A DNA stretch of 64,000 nt, from assembly GCF_021442385.1 (NCBI RefSeq), contig NZ_MUZA01000022.1:29719-93718 (forward strand), written 5' to 3'. The DNA is from Micromonospora sp. MH99 (GTDB taxonomy: Bacteria; Actinomycetota; Actinomycetes; Mycobacteriales; Micromonosporaceae). Shown here one piece after another: positions 36,906 through 46,046 of this stretch (its first letter is position 1; each line of letters opens with the position of its first letter). The notes under the pieces are model-generated. The model made no database searches and was not told the DNA's origin. It saw nothing but the letters and a program-made list of their open reading frames with translations. The translations under genes were made by a program, and so were the position numbers.

Positions 36906-37885
36906 CAGTCCTCCCTCCCCGCTCGTCGGAGCAGCTTGAGCTGCAACAGCCCGACGACGAGCATGATGACGAACAGGACAGTGGACGCGGCCGACGCGAG
37001 CGCCGGCCGGTTCATCTGCCCCTGCTGGATCCAGATGTAGTACTCCGGCAGGTACGTCGAGCCCTCCGGGCCGCCACTGGTCATGACGTAGAGCAGGCCG
37101 AACATGGACGTCAGCATCCCGATCATCGTGGTCACGAAGACGAACTGGATGGTGCGGGAGAGGCTGGGAATGATCACGTGCCAGATGACCTGGGCCAGGG
37201 ACGCGCCGTCCACCCGGGCGGCGTCCAGCAGCGCGGCGTCCAGGGTCGCGAAGCCCGCGAGGAAGACGACCAGAGCCATTCCGAAGGTCGCCCACACGTG
37301 CACCCCGACGACCGCGAACATCGCGACGTCCGGATCACCGAGCCAGTCCACCGGCCCGATGCCCACGGAGGACAGGACAACGTTGACAGGACCGTCAAAC
37401 GAGAGCAGCAGGTTGAAGATCGCGCCGACGATGACCGGCGACAGCACGGCCGGGAAGAAGTAGACGCTGCGGTAGAACCGGTGCCCCGGTACGCGCAGGT
37501 AGATGAACGTGGCGAGCAGACCCGGGATGGCCACCGCCACCGGCAGGAGCAGCACCAGCAGCCCCACGTTGCGCAGCGCCTGTTGGAACAGCGGATCGTG
37601 CAGCAGGTCGACGTAGTTGGCGAAACCGACCATCGCGCCGTCGCGGTCACCGTCGCCCGTGAAGGAGAAGTTGACGCCGAGCAGCAGCGGCCACAGCCGC
37701 AGCAGCACGAGGATCAGGACTGCCGGGGCGACCAGCACGAAGGGTGCCAGTTGCTCGGCACGGCGGCCGCCGGCGGCACGCCGGGAAACGGCGCGGTCGC
37801 GCGGCGGCGGTGCGGAGGGCGGGACCCCGCCGGCCCGCCCGGCCGAAGCCGAGCGGACCGACGGGAGCGACTTACCGATCGTCAC
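36905..37885 (-). CDS. Carbohydrate ABC transporter permease (MalF type)
   Basis: This 326-residue permease has a long proline- and arginine-rich cytoplasmic N-terminus (about 45 residues) and six hydrophobic segments. Its EAA loop reads LLDAARVDGASLAQVIWHVIIPSL. It begins at GTG 37885, 4 bases after the binding-protein stop. No ATPase gene accompanies it. Confidence 0.92.
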   Translation of the reverse strand: MTIGKSLPSVRSASAGRAGGVPPSAPPPRDRAVSRRAAGGRRAEQLAPFVLVAPAVLILVLLRLWPLLLGVNFSFTGDGDRDGAMVGFANYVDLLHDPLFQQALRNVGLLVLLLPVAVAIPGLLATFIYLRVPGHRFYRSVYFFPAVLSPVIVGAIFNLLLSFDGPVNVVLSSVGIGPVDWLGDPDVAMFAVVGVHVWATFGMALVVFLAGFATLDAALLDAARVDGASLAQVIWHVIIPSLSRTIQFVFVTTMIGMLTSMFGLLYVMTSGGPEGSTYLPEYYIWIQQGQMNRPALASAASTVLFVIMLVVGLLQLKLLRRAGRED

Positions 37886-37889
37886 GAGA

Positions 37890-39158
37890 TCAGCCCGCCG
37901 TGTCCGAGGCTGCCATCTGCTTCACGACCTCGTCGACGCTCGTCGAGCCGCTGAGCAACTGCTGCGAGAGGCGGCCCATCAGGTCGAGCGACTTCGAGGA
38001 GAGCGCCACGTGTGGCGCCGGCTTGCCGGTCTTGAGCGCGCCGACGATCGTGGTGACGGCCGGCCCGCTCGCCGACACGTCGATCGTGGTGTCGGCGGTG
38101 ATCGCGCCGGCGTTGGCGTAGAACGCCTTCAGGGCGTCGGTGGAGGTCAGCGAGCGCACCAGGTCGGCGGCCACCTTCGGGTCCTTGGTCCACTTGGCGA
38201 CCGCGTAACCGATACCACCGTCGTACGGCAGGCTCGGGGTGGCGCCACTGGTCACCGTCGGGGCCGTCATGACGCCGAGCTTCTCGGGCGTGACGAACTC
38301 GTTGAAGTCCTTCCAGTGCCCGATGTCCGACATCAGCCCGATGATGTGGGCGGCCTTACCGGACTGGAAGACGGCGAAGGCGTCGTTGAACATCGCTGTG
38401 GAGTTGGCCCCGTCGTTGTTCAGCTTCGCGGTGCCGGTCTCCTTCCACAGCTCGAAGAGCCGCTTCACGTTTGGCGAGTTCCAGTCGCGCTTGCCGGCGA
38501 TCCAGTTGTCGTACTCCTGCGGGGTCAGGACGCCCGATGCCATGGCCGACAGGAAGAACTGGATGCCGTAGCCCTCCTTGTTGCCGAGGGCGAAGCACTT
38601 GGCGCCTGTCGCCTTGGTGATGGTGCCGCAGTTGGCGATGAACTCGGCCCACGTCGTGGCCGGCTTCGCCGGGTCGAGGCCGGCCTTCTCGTAGAGCGCC
38701 TTGTTGTAGTAGATCGGGTGGCCCTGCAGGGTCACCGGAGCGGCGTAGGTCTTGCCGCCCTTGGCGAACGCCTCCCAGCCGGCGAGCCGCTGCCGGTCCT
38801 CGCCGACGTACTCGTCGAGCGGCTGGAGCGAGTCCACCCGGTCGCGGATCTGGCCGCCACCGTTGAACAGGATGACGTCCGGCCCCTTGCCCGACTGGAT
38901 GGCCGCACCCAGCAGCGTGTAGTACTGATCGAACGGCTGGGCCACGAACTCGACCTCGACGTCCTTGTGCTTCTTGGCGAAGTCGGCCTTGGCCTTCTCC
39001 ACGTACTGCGCGGAGCTGGCCTCGCCGGACTTCCAGTCCCAGACGACCAGCTTCTTGTCCGAACCTCCGGACGATGAACCCGAACCTGTCGCGCTTCCAC
39101 AGCCTGTCAGGGCAAGCCCTGCAACGAGGACCGCGGACCACACTGCTCGTTGCTTCAT
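37890..39158 (-). CDS. Sugar-binding lipoprotein of ABC importer
   Basis: This 422-residue family 1 extracellular solute-binding protein has a lipobox LALTGC (Cys20) and a Gly/Ser-rich tether. The mature domain begins KKLVVWDWKSGEASSAQYV and contains GKGPDVILFNGGGQIRDRV and NKALYEKAGLDPAKPATTW, all usual in MalE-like binders. AAGGTGAG precedes the ATG. It is the first gene of the eight-gene operon, read divergently from the GntR regulator at 39310. The intervening 151 bases must hold both promoters. Confidence 0.93.
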   Translation of the reverse strand: MKQRAVWSAVLVAGLALTGCGSATGSGSSSGGSDKKLVVWDWKSGEASSAQYVEKAKADFAKKHKDVEVEFVAQPFDQYYTLLGAAIQSGKGPDVILFNGGGQIRDRVDSLQPLDEYVGEDRQRLAGWEAFAKGGKTYAAPVTLQGHPIYYNKALYEKAGLDPAKPATTWAEFIANCGTITKATGAKCFALGNKEGYGIQFFLSAMASGVLTPQEYDNWIAGKRDWNSPNVKRLFELWKETGTAKLNNDGANSTAMFNDAFAVFQSGKAAHIIGLMSDIGHWKDFNEFVTPEKLGVMTAPTVTSGATPSLPYDGGIGYAVAKWTKDPKVAADLVRSLTSTDALKAFYANAGAITADTTIDVSASGPAVTTIVGALKTGKPAPHVALSSKSLDLMGRLSQQLLSGSTSVDEVVKQMAASDTAG

Positions 39159-39309
39159 CGTTGCTCACCTTCATATGGGGAGTGGCCGAGGGTCCGGCCG
39201 TCGATGCAAGATTGACGAGAACGTAACTCGTATGACGTGTGACGTCAACGGTTGGCCGTACACTGGTGCGGACTCGTGGGCCCGCTCCCGCGGCTACGCG
39301 GAGGTGAAC

Positions 39310-40080
39310 GTGACGACATCGAACCAGTCGGCCGTCAATGGCGCGGCGGCATCGACCTGGCCCCGCCGCCCGGCCAATCTGGCTCAGGCGATCACCGCCG
39401 AGCTGGTGACCCGGATCGTCCAGGGAGTTCACCCGTCGGGCACGCCGCTGCCCCCCGAGCCGGTGCTCTGCGAGACCTTCTCCGTGAGCCGGACGGTCAT
39501 CCGGGAAGCGGTGAAGATCTTGCAGGAGAAGGGGCTCGTGCAGGTCCGCCAGGGCAGCGGAACGCTTGTCACCCCACCCTCGGCGTGGGACATGCTCGAC
39601 GAGCTCGTCCTCGCGGCGACCATCGCCGAGGACGACACCCTGGCGATCCTCGACGACCTGGTGGTCACCCGACGGGTGCTGGAGTCCGACATGGCCAACG
39701 TCGCCGCGCGGCTCGCCGACGAGGAGACCGTCGACCGGCTGCGGGCCCTAGTGGACCGGATGGACGAGCTGGTGGACGACCACGTCACCTACCAGGAGCA
39801 CGACCGCGCCTTTCACGACACGGTCATGCAGGCGTCGGGCAACCGGATCGCCCGGGGTGTCGTCCGGTCCCTGGAGAGCCAGGTCGTCAACACCGCGCGC
39901 TACATGGGCCAGCCGGAGCGGGCCATGTGCGTGGCATCGAACCAGGGGCACCGGCGCATCTACGAGCGCATCGCCGCCCACGACCCCGACGGGGCCGCGC
40001 AGGCGATGTTCACGCACATCACCGAGGCGTGGCTCGTCCGGCGCAGCGGGCCGGGCAGCCCGACGCGGCTGCAGCGCTGA
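39310..40080 (+). CDS. FadR-subfamily GntR transcriptional regulator
   Basis: This 256-residue regulator has an N-terminal winged helix (about 25-90; ETFSVSRTVIREAVKILQEKGLVQVRQGSGT) and a C-terminal FCD domain (about 105-235). Metal-binding residues are visible in YQEHDRAFHDTV and HRRIYERIAAHD. The GTG at 39310 is chosen because GGAGGTGA sits 2-10 bases upstream; earlier in-frame codons would overlap the binding-protein gene. It lies back-to-back with the sugar-acid operon and is its likely repressor. FadR-type GntR proteins commonly sense sugar acids such as those made in that pathway. Confidence 0.9.
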   Translation: MTTSNQSAVNGAAASTWPRRPANLAQAITAELVTRIVQGVHPSGTPLPPEPVLCETFSVSRTVIREAVKILQEKGLVQVRQGSGTLVTPPSAWDMLDELVLAATIAEDDTLAILDDLVVTRRVLESDMANVAARLADEETVDRLRALVDRMDELVDDHVTYQEHDRAFHDTVMQASGNRIARGVVRSLESQVVNTARYMGQPERAMCVASNQGHRRIYERIAAHDPDGAAQAMFTHITEAWLVRRSGPGSPTRLQR

Positions 40081-40108
40081 CGACCCGTCGCGGCGGCGCT
40101 GACGAGCC

Positions 40109-40129
40109 GGTCGCCGGGCGTTGGCGACC
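40109..40129 (+). terminator. Hairpin after the GntR gene
   Basis: A 7-bp stem GGTCGCC/GGCGACC with a 7-base loop lies 28 bases after the stop. Confidence 0.5.
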
Positions 40130-40180
40130 CGGTCCGACCGGCCCGCGACGGCGGCGCGGAAATCCAGATTCGTCCATCGC

Positions 40181-40210
40181 TTGAGAATGTTAGCGATAAC
40201 AGACTACCCT
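40181..40210 (+). promoter_or_regulatory. Promoter of the GH43 gene with LacI-type operator in the spacer
   Basis: TTGAGA (40181-40186), 18 bp, TACCCT (40205-40210). The operator TGTTAGCGATAACA (40188-40201) fills the spacer, exactly as at the xylanase promoter. The leader to the ATG is about 290 bases. Nothing else is seen in the 428-base gap between the GntR and GH43 genes. Confidence 0.75.
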
Positions 40211-40508
40211 CGGGCCGCAGAGGCGAAGGGCACGCTTCACCGCTCCACTCGATCCGCCGAGGTCGATGGAGTCGCGCATGACCAACGCCCGCTGGTGGGT
40301 GTCCGGGCCTCCCGCAGGGACGTTGACCACCGCCGTTGACAACGGCGGGCCGCCGCGCGCGGGAGCCATGGTGGACCCCCGATTCCTCCTGCCGTTCTCG
40401 CGGCACGGCCACCACCGAGGTCCCCAAGCGACCCGCGACGACACGCGGCACCCGCCAGCGAGAACGGCGAACCGTGCCCCGCCGTCGTGACCCACCCTGG
40501 AGGTACCG

Positions 40509-42326
40509 ATGCACCCCACACCGCCACCACGGACGAAGAACCGGCTCCGGCGCGGCGTCGCCCTGCTCGTGAGCCTGCTGCTCATCCCGGCGCTGGCGCC
40601 GGCCACGGCCGCCCACGCGGACAACCCCATCGTCCAGCACATCTACACCGCCGACCCCGCCCCCCTGGTGTACAACGGGCGGGTCTACCTCTACACCGGC
40701 CACGACGAGGACGGCTCCACGTACTTCACCATGAAGGACTGGCGGGTGTGGTCGTCGGCCGACATGGTCAACTGGACCGACCACGGCTCGCCCCTGAGCG
40801 TGAGCACCTTCAGCTGGGCGAGCGCCAACGCGTGGGCCGGCCAGGTCGTCGCGCGCAACGGCAAGTTCTACTGGTACGTGCCGGTGACCGCCCGGGCGAC
40901 CAACTCGATGGCCATCGGCGTCGCGGTCTCGGACAGCCCGACCGGGCCGTTCCGGGACGCCATCGGCCGTCCGCTGGTGGGCAACGGCGAGATCGATCCC
41001 ACGGTCTTCATCGACGACGACGGCCAGGCGTACCTGTACTGGGGTAACCCGAACCTGTGGTACGTCCGGCTGAACGCGGACATGATCTCCTACAGCGGCA
41101 GCGCCACCAAGATCCCGCTCACCACCGCCGGGTTCGGCACCCGGACGGGGAACACGAGCCGGCCGACCCTCTACGAAGAGGGCCCGTGGGTCTACAAGCG
41201 CAACGGCATCTACTACAACGTGTTCGCGGCGGAGTGCTGCTCCGAGTTCATCGGTTACTCGACCGCGACCGGCCCGACCGGCCCCTGGACCTATCGCGGG
41301 ACGGTCATGCCCCGCCAGGGCGCGAGCTTCACCAACCACCCCGGAGTCATCGACTTCAACGGCGGCTCGTACTTCTTCTACCACAACGGAGCGTTGCCCG
41401 GTGGCGGTGGTTACACCCGTTCGGTGGCCGTGGAGAAGTTCACCTACAACACCAACGGCACCATCCCGACGATCAACATGACCACGACGGGCGCCCCCCA
41501 GATCGGCACCCTGAACCCGTACGTGCGGCAGGAGGCCGAGACCATCGCCTGGGGCTCCGGCATCGAGACCGAGCCGGCCGGCGAGGGTGGGATGAACGTC
41601 GGGTTCATCGAGAACGGGGACTACATCAAGGTCAAGGGCGTGGGCTTCGGTACGGGCGCGACGTCGTTCTCCGCCCGCGTCGCCTCGGCCACGTCCGGTG
41701 GCACCATCGAACTGCGCCTCGGTAGCCCCACCGGCACCCGGGTGGGCAGCTGCGCGGTGCCGGGCACCGGCGGGTGGCAGACCTGGCAGACCGTCTCCTG
41801 CCCGGTCAGCGGCGCCACCGGGACCCAGGACCTGTACCTGCGCTTCACCGGCGGCAGCGGCAACCTGTTCAACATCAACTGGTGGCAGTTCCAGGCCAGC
41901 GGCACCACGACGCCCAGCCCGACCCCCACGCCGACGCCGACGCCCACTGCGACCCCCACCCCGACGCCCACTCCGACGCCCACTCCGACCCTCACCCCGA
42001 CACCGACGGTCCCGGCCGGGGAGTCCTGCGCGGTGACCAACACCGTGGTCAACACGTGGCAGGGCGGATTCGAAGGACGGCTGACGGTCACCAACTCCGG
42101 GGACTCGTCGCTCAACGGGTGGCGGGTCACCTTCACCCTCCCCAGTGGGCAGACGGTGTCCCAGGCCTGGAACGGCACCGTCACCCAGACGGGCAACCAG
42201 GTGACCGTCGCGAACGCCGCCTACAACGGGCAGCTCGCGCCGGGAACGTCCACCACCGCGGGCTACCTCAGCACGAGCGCCACCACGAGTCCTCCGACCA
42301 TCACCCCGACCTGCTCGCCCGCCTGA
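40509..42326 (+). CDS. Secreted GH43 arabinofuranosidase/xylosidase with CBM6 and CBM2
   Basis: This 605-residue exported enzyme has a signal peptide ending near AAHA. A five-bladed GH43 propeller follows (about 38-335), with catalytic base Asp49 (TADPAPL), pKa-modulating Asp163 (EIDPTVF) and acid Glu224 (YEEGPW). A CBM6 follows (about 345-470; VRQEAETIAWGSGIETE and IENGDYIKVKGVGF). Then come a Thr-Pro repeat linker (about 474-500) and a CBM2 (about 507-605; NTWQGGFEGRLTVTN). The set is typical of arabinoxylan-debranching enzymes. CTGGAGGTACCG precedes the ATG. It is monocistronic behind the LacI-type promoter-operator at 40181, so it should be co-induced with the xylanase. Confidence 0.95.
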   Translation: MHPTPPPRTKNRLRRGVALLVSLLLIPALAPATAAHADNPIVQHIYTADPAPLVYNGRVYLYTGHDEDGSTYFTMKDWRVWSSADMVNWTDHGSPLSVSTFSWASANAWAGQVVARNGKFYWYVPVTARATNSMAIGVAVSDSPTGPFRDAIGRPLVGNGEIDPTVFIDDDGQAYLYWGNPNLWYVRLNADMISYSGSATKIPLTTAGFGTRTGNTSRPTLYEEGPWVYKRNGIYYNVFAAECCSEFIGYSTATGPTGPWTYRGTVMPRQGASFTNHPGVIDFNGGSYFFYHNGALPGGGGYTRSVAVEKFTYNTNGTIPTINMTTTGAPQIGTLNPYVRQEAETIAWGSGIETEPAGEGGMNVGFIENGDYIKVKGVGFGTGATSFSARVASATSGGTIELRLGSPTGTRVGSCAVPGTGGWQTWQTVSCPVSGATGTQDLYLRFTGGSGNLFNINWWQFQASGTTTPSPTPTPTPTPTATPTPTPTPTPTPTLTPTPTVPAGESCAVTNTVVNTWQGGFEGRLTVTNSGDSSLNGWRVTFTLPSGQTVSQAWNGTVTQTGNQVTVANAAYNGQLAPGTSTTAGYLSTSATTSPPTITPTCSPA

Positions 42327-42391
42327 GGGTCACCCACCCCCAAGAACACCCCCACCCTGTCCCCACCCCGCCCGCCGCCGACGTTGATCAT

Positions 42392-42434
42392 GAATGTGGT
42401 GCCCCTGATACGCCGATAGGGGTGCAGCACATTC
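42392..42434. repeat. Intergenic palindrome between convergent genes
   Basis: Arms GAATGTGGTGCCCCT (42392-42406) and 42418-42434 pair with a 2-base bulge around an 11-base loop. It lies between the GH43 and nrdB stops and probably terminates both. Flanked by GTTGATCAT, it looks like the dispersed palindromes of Micromonospora genomes; that comparison is from memory. Confidence 0.6.
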
Positions 42435-42443
42435 CTGGTCGAC

Positions 42444-42469
42444 GGGGTGGGGAGGGGGTGGGGTGGGGG
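42444..42469 (+). other. G-quadruplex motif
   Basis: Five runs of four or five G separated by single bases (GGGGTGGGGAGGGGGTGGGG and one more run) occur on the plus strand, ending 2 bases from the nrdB stop. A C-rich stretch at 42331-42372 is its approximate complement across the palindrome. Confidence 0.8.
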
Positions 42470-42471
42470 TC

Positions 42472-43521
42472 CTAGAAGTCGTCGTCGAAGGCCACCGTCC
42501 CGGTCACCCCCACCTGGTACGCCGACACCCGCCGCTCGAAGAAGTTGGACAGCTCCTGGACGTCCTGCAACTCCATAAAGGCGAAGGGGTTGGCCGACCC
42601 GTAGTGCGGGGCGATACCGAGCTGGACGAGACGACGGTCGGCGACGTGCTGGAGATACTCCCGCATGTCCGCCAGGGTCAGACCGGGCACGCCCTGACCC
42701 ACCAGGTCCTCGGCGAACTGGACCTCACACTCGACGGCCTCGGTGAGCATCTGGCGGACCTGGTCGGCGAGGTCGTCATCGAACAGGTCGGGCTCCTCGG
42801 CCCGCACGGTGTCCACCACGTCGAATGCGAACGCCATGTGCATCGACTCGTCGCGGAAGACCCAGTTCGTGCCGGAGGCCAGGCCGTGCAGCAGGCCGCG
42901 GGAGCGCAGGAAATAGACGTACGCGAACGCGCCGTAGAAGAACAATCCCTCGATGCAGGCGGCGAAGCAGATGAGGTTGAGCAGGAACGCGCGCCGGTCG
43001 TCCCGGGTCCGCAGCTCGCGCAACTCCCCCAACGAGTCGATCCAGCGGAAGCAGAACTCGGCCTTGCGGCGGATCGAGGGGATGTTCTCGATGGCGGCGA
43101 AGGCGGCGAACCGCTCGGTCTCGTCGGGCACGTACGTGTCGAGCAGGTTGAGGTAGAACTGGACGTGCACGGCCTCCTCGAACAGCTGCCGCGACAGGTA
43201 GAGGCGGCCTTCCGGACTGTTGACGTGCTGGTACAGGTTGAGCACGAGGTTGTTGGCGACGATCGTGTCGCCGGTGGCGAAGAACGCGACGAGCCGGCTG
43301 ACCAGGTGCCGCTCGGCCGGCGACAGCCGGTCCAGGTCGGTGAGGTCGGCGTGCAGGTCGACCTCCTCGACAGTCCAGGTGTTGCGGATGGCGGCGCGGA
43401 ACCGGTCGAAGAAGTGCGGGTAGCGCATCGGGCGCAGAGTGAGATCCATCCCGGGGTCGAGCAGCATGTGCGTGGTCCTCGTGTCGGCGGTGGTGTCGGC
43501 GATCGGGTCGGCGAGGGTCAC
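42472..43521 (-). CDS. nrdB: Class Ia ribonucleoside-diphosphate reductase, beta subunit
   Basis: This 349-residue diiron-radical subunit has iron ligands and radical tyrosine in FEEAVHVQFY (Glu, His, and the Tyr four residues after His). The second ligand set is in CIEGLFFYG and RDESMHMAF. The C-terminal tail VSAYQVGVTGTVAFDDDF is the peptide that docks on NrdA and ends with the usual acidic residues and Phe. It starts at GTG 43521, overlapping the nrdA stop by four bases. The sequence closely follows Streptomyces NrdB. The unit is controlled from the nrdA leader. The nrdS gene that follows nrdAB in Streptomyces is absent. Confidence 0.95.
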   Translation of the reverse strand: MTLADPIADTTADTRTTHMLLDPGMDLTLRPMRYPHFFDRFRAAIRNTWTVEEVDLHADLTDLDRLSPAERHLVSRLVAFFATGDTIVANNLVLNLYQHVNSPEGRLYLSRQLFEEAVHVQFYLNLLDTYVPDETERFAAFAAIENIPSIRRKAEFCFRWIDSLGELRELRTRDDRRAFLLNLICFAACIEGLFFYGAFAYVYFLRSRGLLHGLASGTNWVFRDESMHMAFAFDVVDTVRAEEPDLFDDDLADQVRQMLTEAVECEVQFAEDLVGQGVPGLTLADMREYLQHVADRRLVQLGIAPHYGSANPFAFMELQDVQELSNFFERRVSAYQVGVTGTVAFDDDF

Positions 43522-45893
43522 TGGCACGCCTCGCACGACTCGGGGTTCTCCAGCGAGCAGGCGAGCGCCTCCGCGTCGACGGCAACTGGTGCGACAGCGC
43601 TGACGGTGGCCTGCTGGATGCGCGTGGCGGGGCGGGAGCGCAGGTAGTAGGTGGTCTTGAGCCCGGCCTTCCAGGCGTACAGGTACATCGAGGAGAGCTT
43701 GCCGATGGTGGGCGAGGCCAGGAACAGGTTCAGCGACTGGGACTGGTCGATGAACGGGGCGCGGGCGGCGGCCAGGTCGATCAACGCCCGCTGCGGCAGC
43801 TCCCACGCGGTGCGGAACAGCTCCCGCACGTCGGCCGGGAGTTCCGCGAGGTCCTGCACCGAACCCTCCGCGCGCCGGATCGCCGAGCGGATGTGCTCGG
43901 TCCACAGACCACGTGCCTTCAGCTCGCGGACCAGGGCCGTGTTGACCTGAAGGAACTCCCCGGACAGGGTCTCGCGCTTGAACAGGTTGGACACCTGCGG
44001 CTCGACGCACTCGTAACAACCGGCGATCGAGGCGATCGTCGCGGTCGGGGCGACCGCCACCAGCAGCGAGTTGCGCAGCCCGTACTCAGCGACCCGCTGG
44101 CGCAGCGCGGCCCACCGCGCGGTCTGCGTACCCTCGACGCCCCACAGGTCGGGCTGGAGCTGGCCCCGCGCGGCCCGGGTCTGCGCGTACGCCGGATGGG
44201 CGCCGACCTCGCGCGCCAGGTCGGCGGAGGTCTCCAGCGCGGTCAGGTACAGCTCCTCGCTGATCCGGGTGGACAGCTCCCGCGCGGCCGGCGAGTCGAA
44301 CGGCAGCCGCAGCGCGAAGAACACGTCCTGCAGGCCCATCAGCCCGAGCCCCACCGGCCGCCACCGGGGGTTGCTCGCCGCCGCCTGCGGTGTCGGGTAG
44401 TAGTTGATGTCGATGACCCGGTCGAGGAACGTCACCGCCGTCCGGACGGTGGCGCGCAGTCGCTCCCAGTCGATGCCGTTCTCGGTCAGGTGCGCGGCGA
44501 CGTTCACCGAGCCCAGGTTGCACACGGCTGTCTCGGCGTCGCTGGACACCTCGATGATCTCGGTGCACAGGTTGGACAGGTGCACCACGTTGCCCGACTC
44601 GGCCGTCTGGTTGCACAGCCGGTTAGCCGCGTCCTTGAAGGTCATCCAGCCGTTGCCGGTCTGCGCCAGGGTGCGCATCATCTTCCCGTACAGCTCCCGC
44701 GCCGGCACCTGCCGCACGTAGCGGCCCTGCGCCTCGGCCGCCCGGTACGCGGCGTCGAACCGCTCCCCCCACAGGTCGGGCAGCTCGGGAACCTCGTTCG
44801 GGTCGAACAGCGACCACACCTCGTCGGCCTCGACACGGCGCATGAACTCGTCCGGGATCCAGTTGGCGAGGTTCAGGTTGTGCGTACGCCGGGCGTCCTC
44901 GCCGGTGTTGTCCCGCAGGTGCAGGAACTCCTCGACGTCCGGGTGCCACGGCTCCAGGTAGACGCAGGCCGCGCCCTTGCGCCGGCCACCCTGGTTGACC
45001 GCGGCGACGCTCGCGTCGAGCGTGCGCAGCCACGGCACGATCCCGTTGGACTGCCCGTTCGTGCCGCGGATCAGCGCGCCCCGGGACCGGACCCGGGAGT
45101 ACGCGATGCCGATGCCACCGGCGAACTTGGACAGGCTCGCGACCTGGGCGTAACGCTGGTAGATCGAGTCCAGCTCGTCGCGCGGCGAGTCGACGAGGTA
45201 GCACGAGGACATCTGCGTGTGCCGGGTGCCGGAGTTGAACAGCGTCGGTGAGCTGGGCAGATAGGCCAGGCTGGACATCAGCCGGTAGAAGTCCACGGCC
45301 TCGTCCGGCGTACGGGACAGACCACAGGCCACCCGCAGCAGCCAGTACTGCGGGGTCTCCAGCACCAGCCGGCTGGTGGGGTGGCGCAGCAGGTACCTGT
45401 CGTAGACCGTGCGCAGGCCGAAGTACTCGAACCTCCGGTCGCCGTCCGGGTCGATGGCGTCGTCGAACGTTCCCGCGTGCGCGGCGACGAAGGCGGCGGT
45501 CTCATCCCCGATCAGCCCCTGCGCGTGGCCGGTCCGGATGGCCGCGCTGAACGAGGTGACGCCCTGTCGGCGTACCTCCCGGTCGATGTGGCCGGCCAGC
45601 AGCCGGGCGGCGAGGCGCGAGTACTGCGGCTCCGTACCGATCATCTCGGCCGCGGTCTGGATGGTCAGCCGGTCCCGCTCGGCCGTCGTCGCGCCGTCGT
45701 ACAGGCCGCTGACCGTGCGGGTCGCCACCCGCAGCGGGTCGACGTCGGGCAGGTCGTCGGCCCAGCGCTCGACCTCGGCGACGAGCGTGCGCACGTCCAC
45801 CGCCTCGGGGGCGCCGTCGCGTTCGCGGACCTGCGTCGGCGTACCCCGGCGGGCCGTGCCGCCGCCGGTCGCGGCTACCTCGGTAACTGTCAC
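43518..45893 (-). CDS. nrdA: Class Ia ribonucleoside-diphosphate reductase, alpha subunit
   Basis: This 791-residue catalytic subunit makes deoxyribonucleotides in the cytoplasm. Active-site cysteines are in MSSCYLVD and AVCNLGSVN, and the thiyl-radical Cys and neighbouring Glu are in SNLCTEII. The radical-transfer tyrosines are in TTYYLRS, and the C-terminal redox pair is in ESCEACQ. The N-terminal 100 residues are too diverged to be a normal ATP-cone, so overall allosteric control may be weak or altered. Two GTG codons lie in tandem (45896 and 45893). The second is chosen for its better spacing from AGGAG. The leader of about 350 bases carries a B12 riboswitch and the promoter an NrdR box. 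Confidence 0.95.
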   Translation of the reverse strand: MTVTEVAATGGGTARRGTPTQVRERDGAPEAVDVRTLVAEVERWADDLPDVDPLRVATRTVSGLYDGATTAERDRLTIQTAAEMIGTEPQYSRLAARLLAGHIDREVRRQGVTSFSAAIRTGHAQGLIGDETAAFVAAHAGTFDDAIDPDGDRRFEYFGLRTVYDRYLLRHPTSRLVLETPQYWLLRVACGLSRTPDEAVDFYRLMSSLAYLPSSPTLFNSGTRHTQMSSCYLVDSPRDELDSIYQRYAQVASLSKFAGGIGIAYSRVRSRGALIRGTNGQSNGIVPWLRTLDASVAAVNQGGRRKGAACVYLEPWHPDVEEFLHLRDNTGEDARRTHNLNLANWIPDEFMRRVEADEVWSLFDPNEVPELPDLWGERFDAAYRAAEAQGRYVRQVPARELYGKMMRTLAQTGNGWMTFKDAANRLCNQTAESGNVVHLSNLCTEIIEVSSDAETAVCNLGSVNVAAHLTENGIDWERLRATVRTAVTFLDRVIDINYYPTPQAAASNPRWRPVGLGLMGLQDVFFALRLPFDSPAARELSTRISEELYLTALETSADLAREVGAHPAYAQTRAARGQLQPDLWGVEGTQTARWAALRQRVAEYGLRNSLLVAVAPTATIASIAGCYECVEPQVSNLFKRETLSGEFLQVNTALVRELKARGLWTEHIRSAIRRAEGSVQDLAELPADVRELFRTAWELPQRALIDLAAARAPFIDQSQSLNLFLASPTIGKLSSMYLYAWKAGLKTTYYLRSRPATRIQQATVSAVAPVAVDAEALACSLENPESCEACQ

Positions 45894-46046
45894 CACTCAC
45901 TCCTCGCGAGCTTGAGACCTGACGGCCCTCGGCACGGGGAGACCGACACCAGCGGACGCCACGCCTCAGCGGGCGCGGATCCGAAAGGCGTCGGCCGTCC
46001 CACGCGGCCTCGGACCACCGCCCACCCGGATGCGGGTACGCGGCGC

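Noticed and set aside
39159..39309. Operator for the GntR regulator between the divergent genes
   Set aside because: TGACGTG/TGACGTC half-repeats are present near 39233-39247, but I could not define a convincing palindrome or promoter, so no feature was called.
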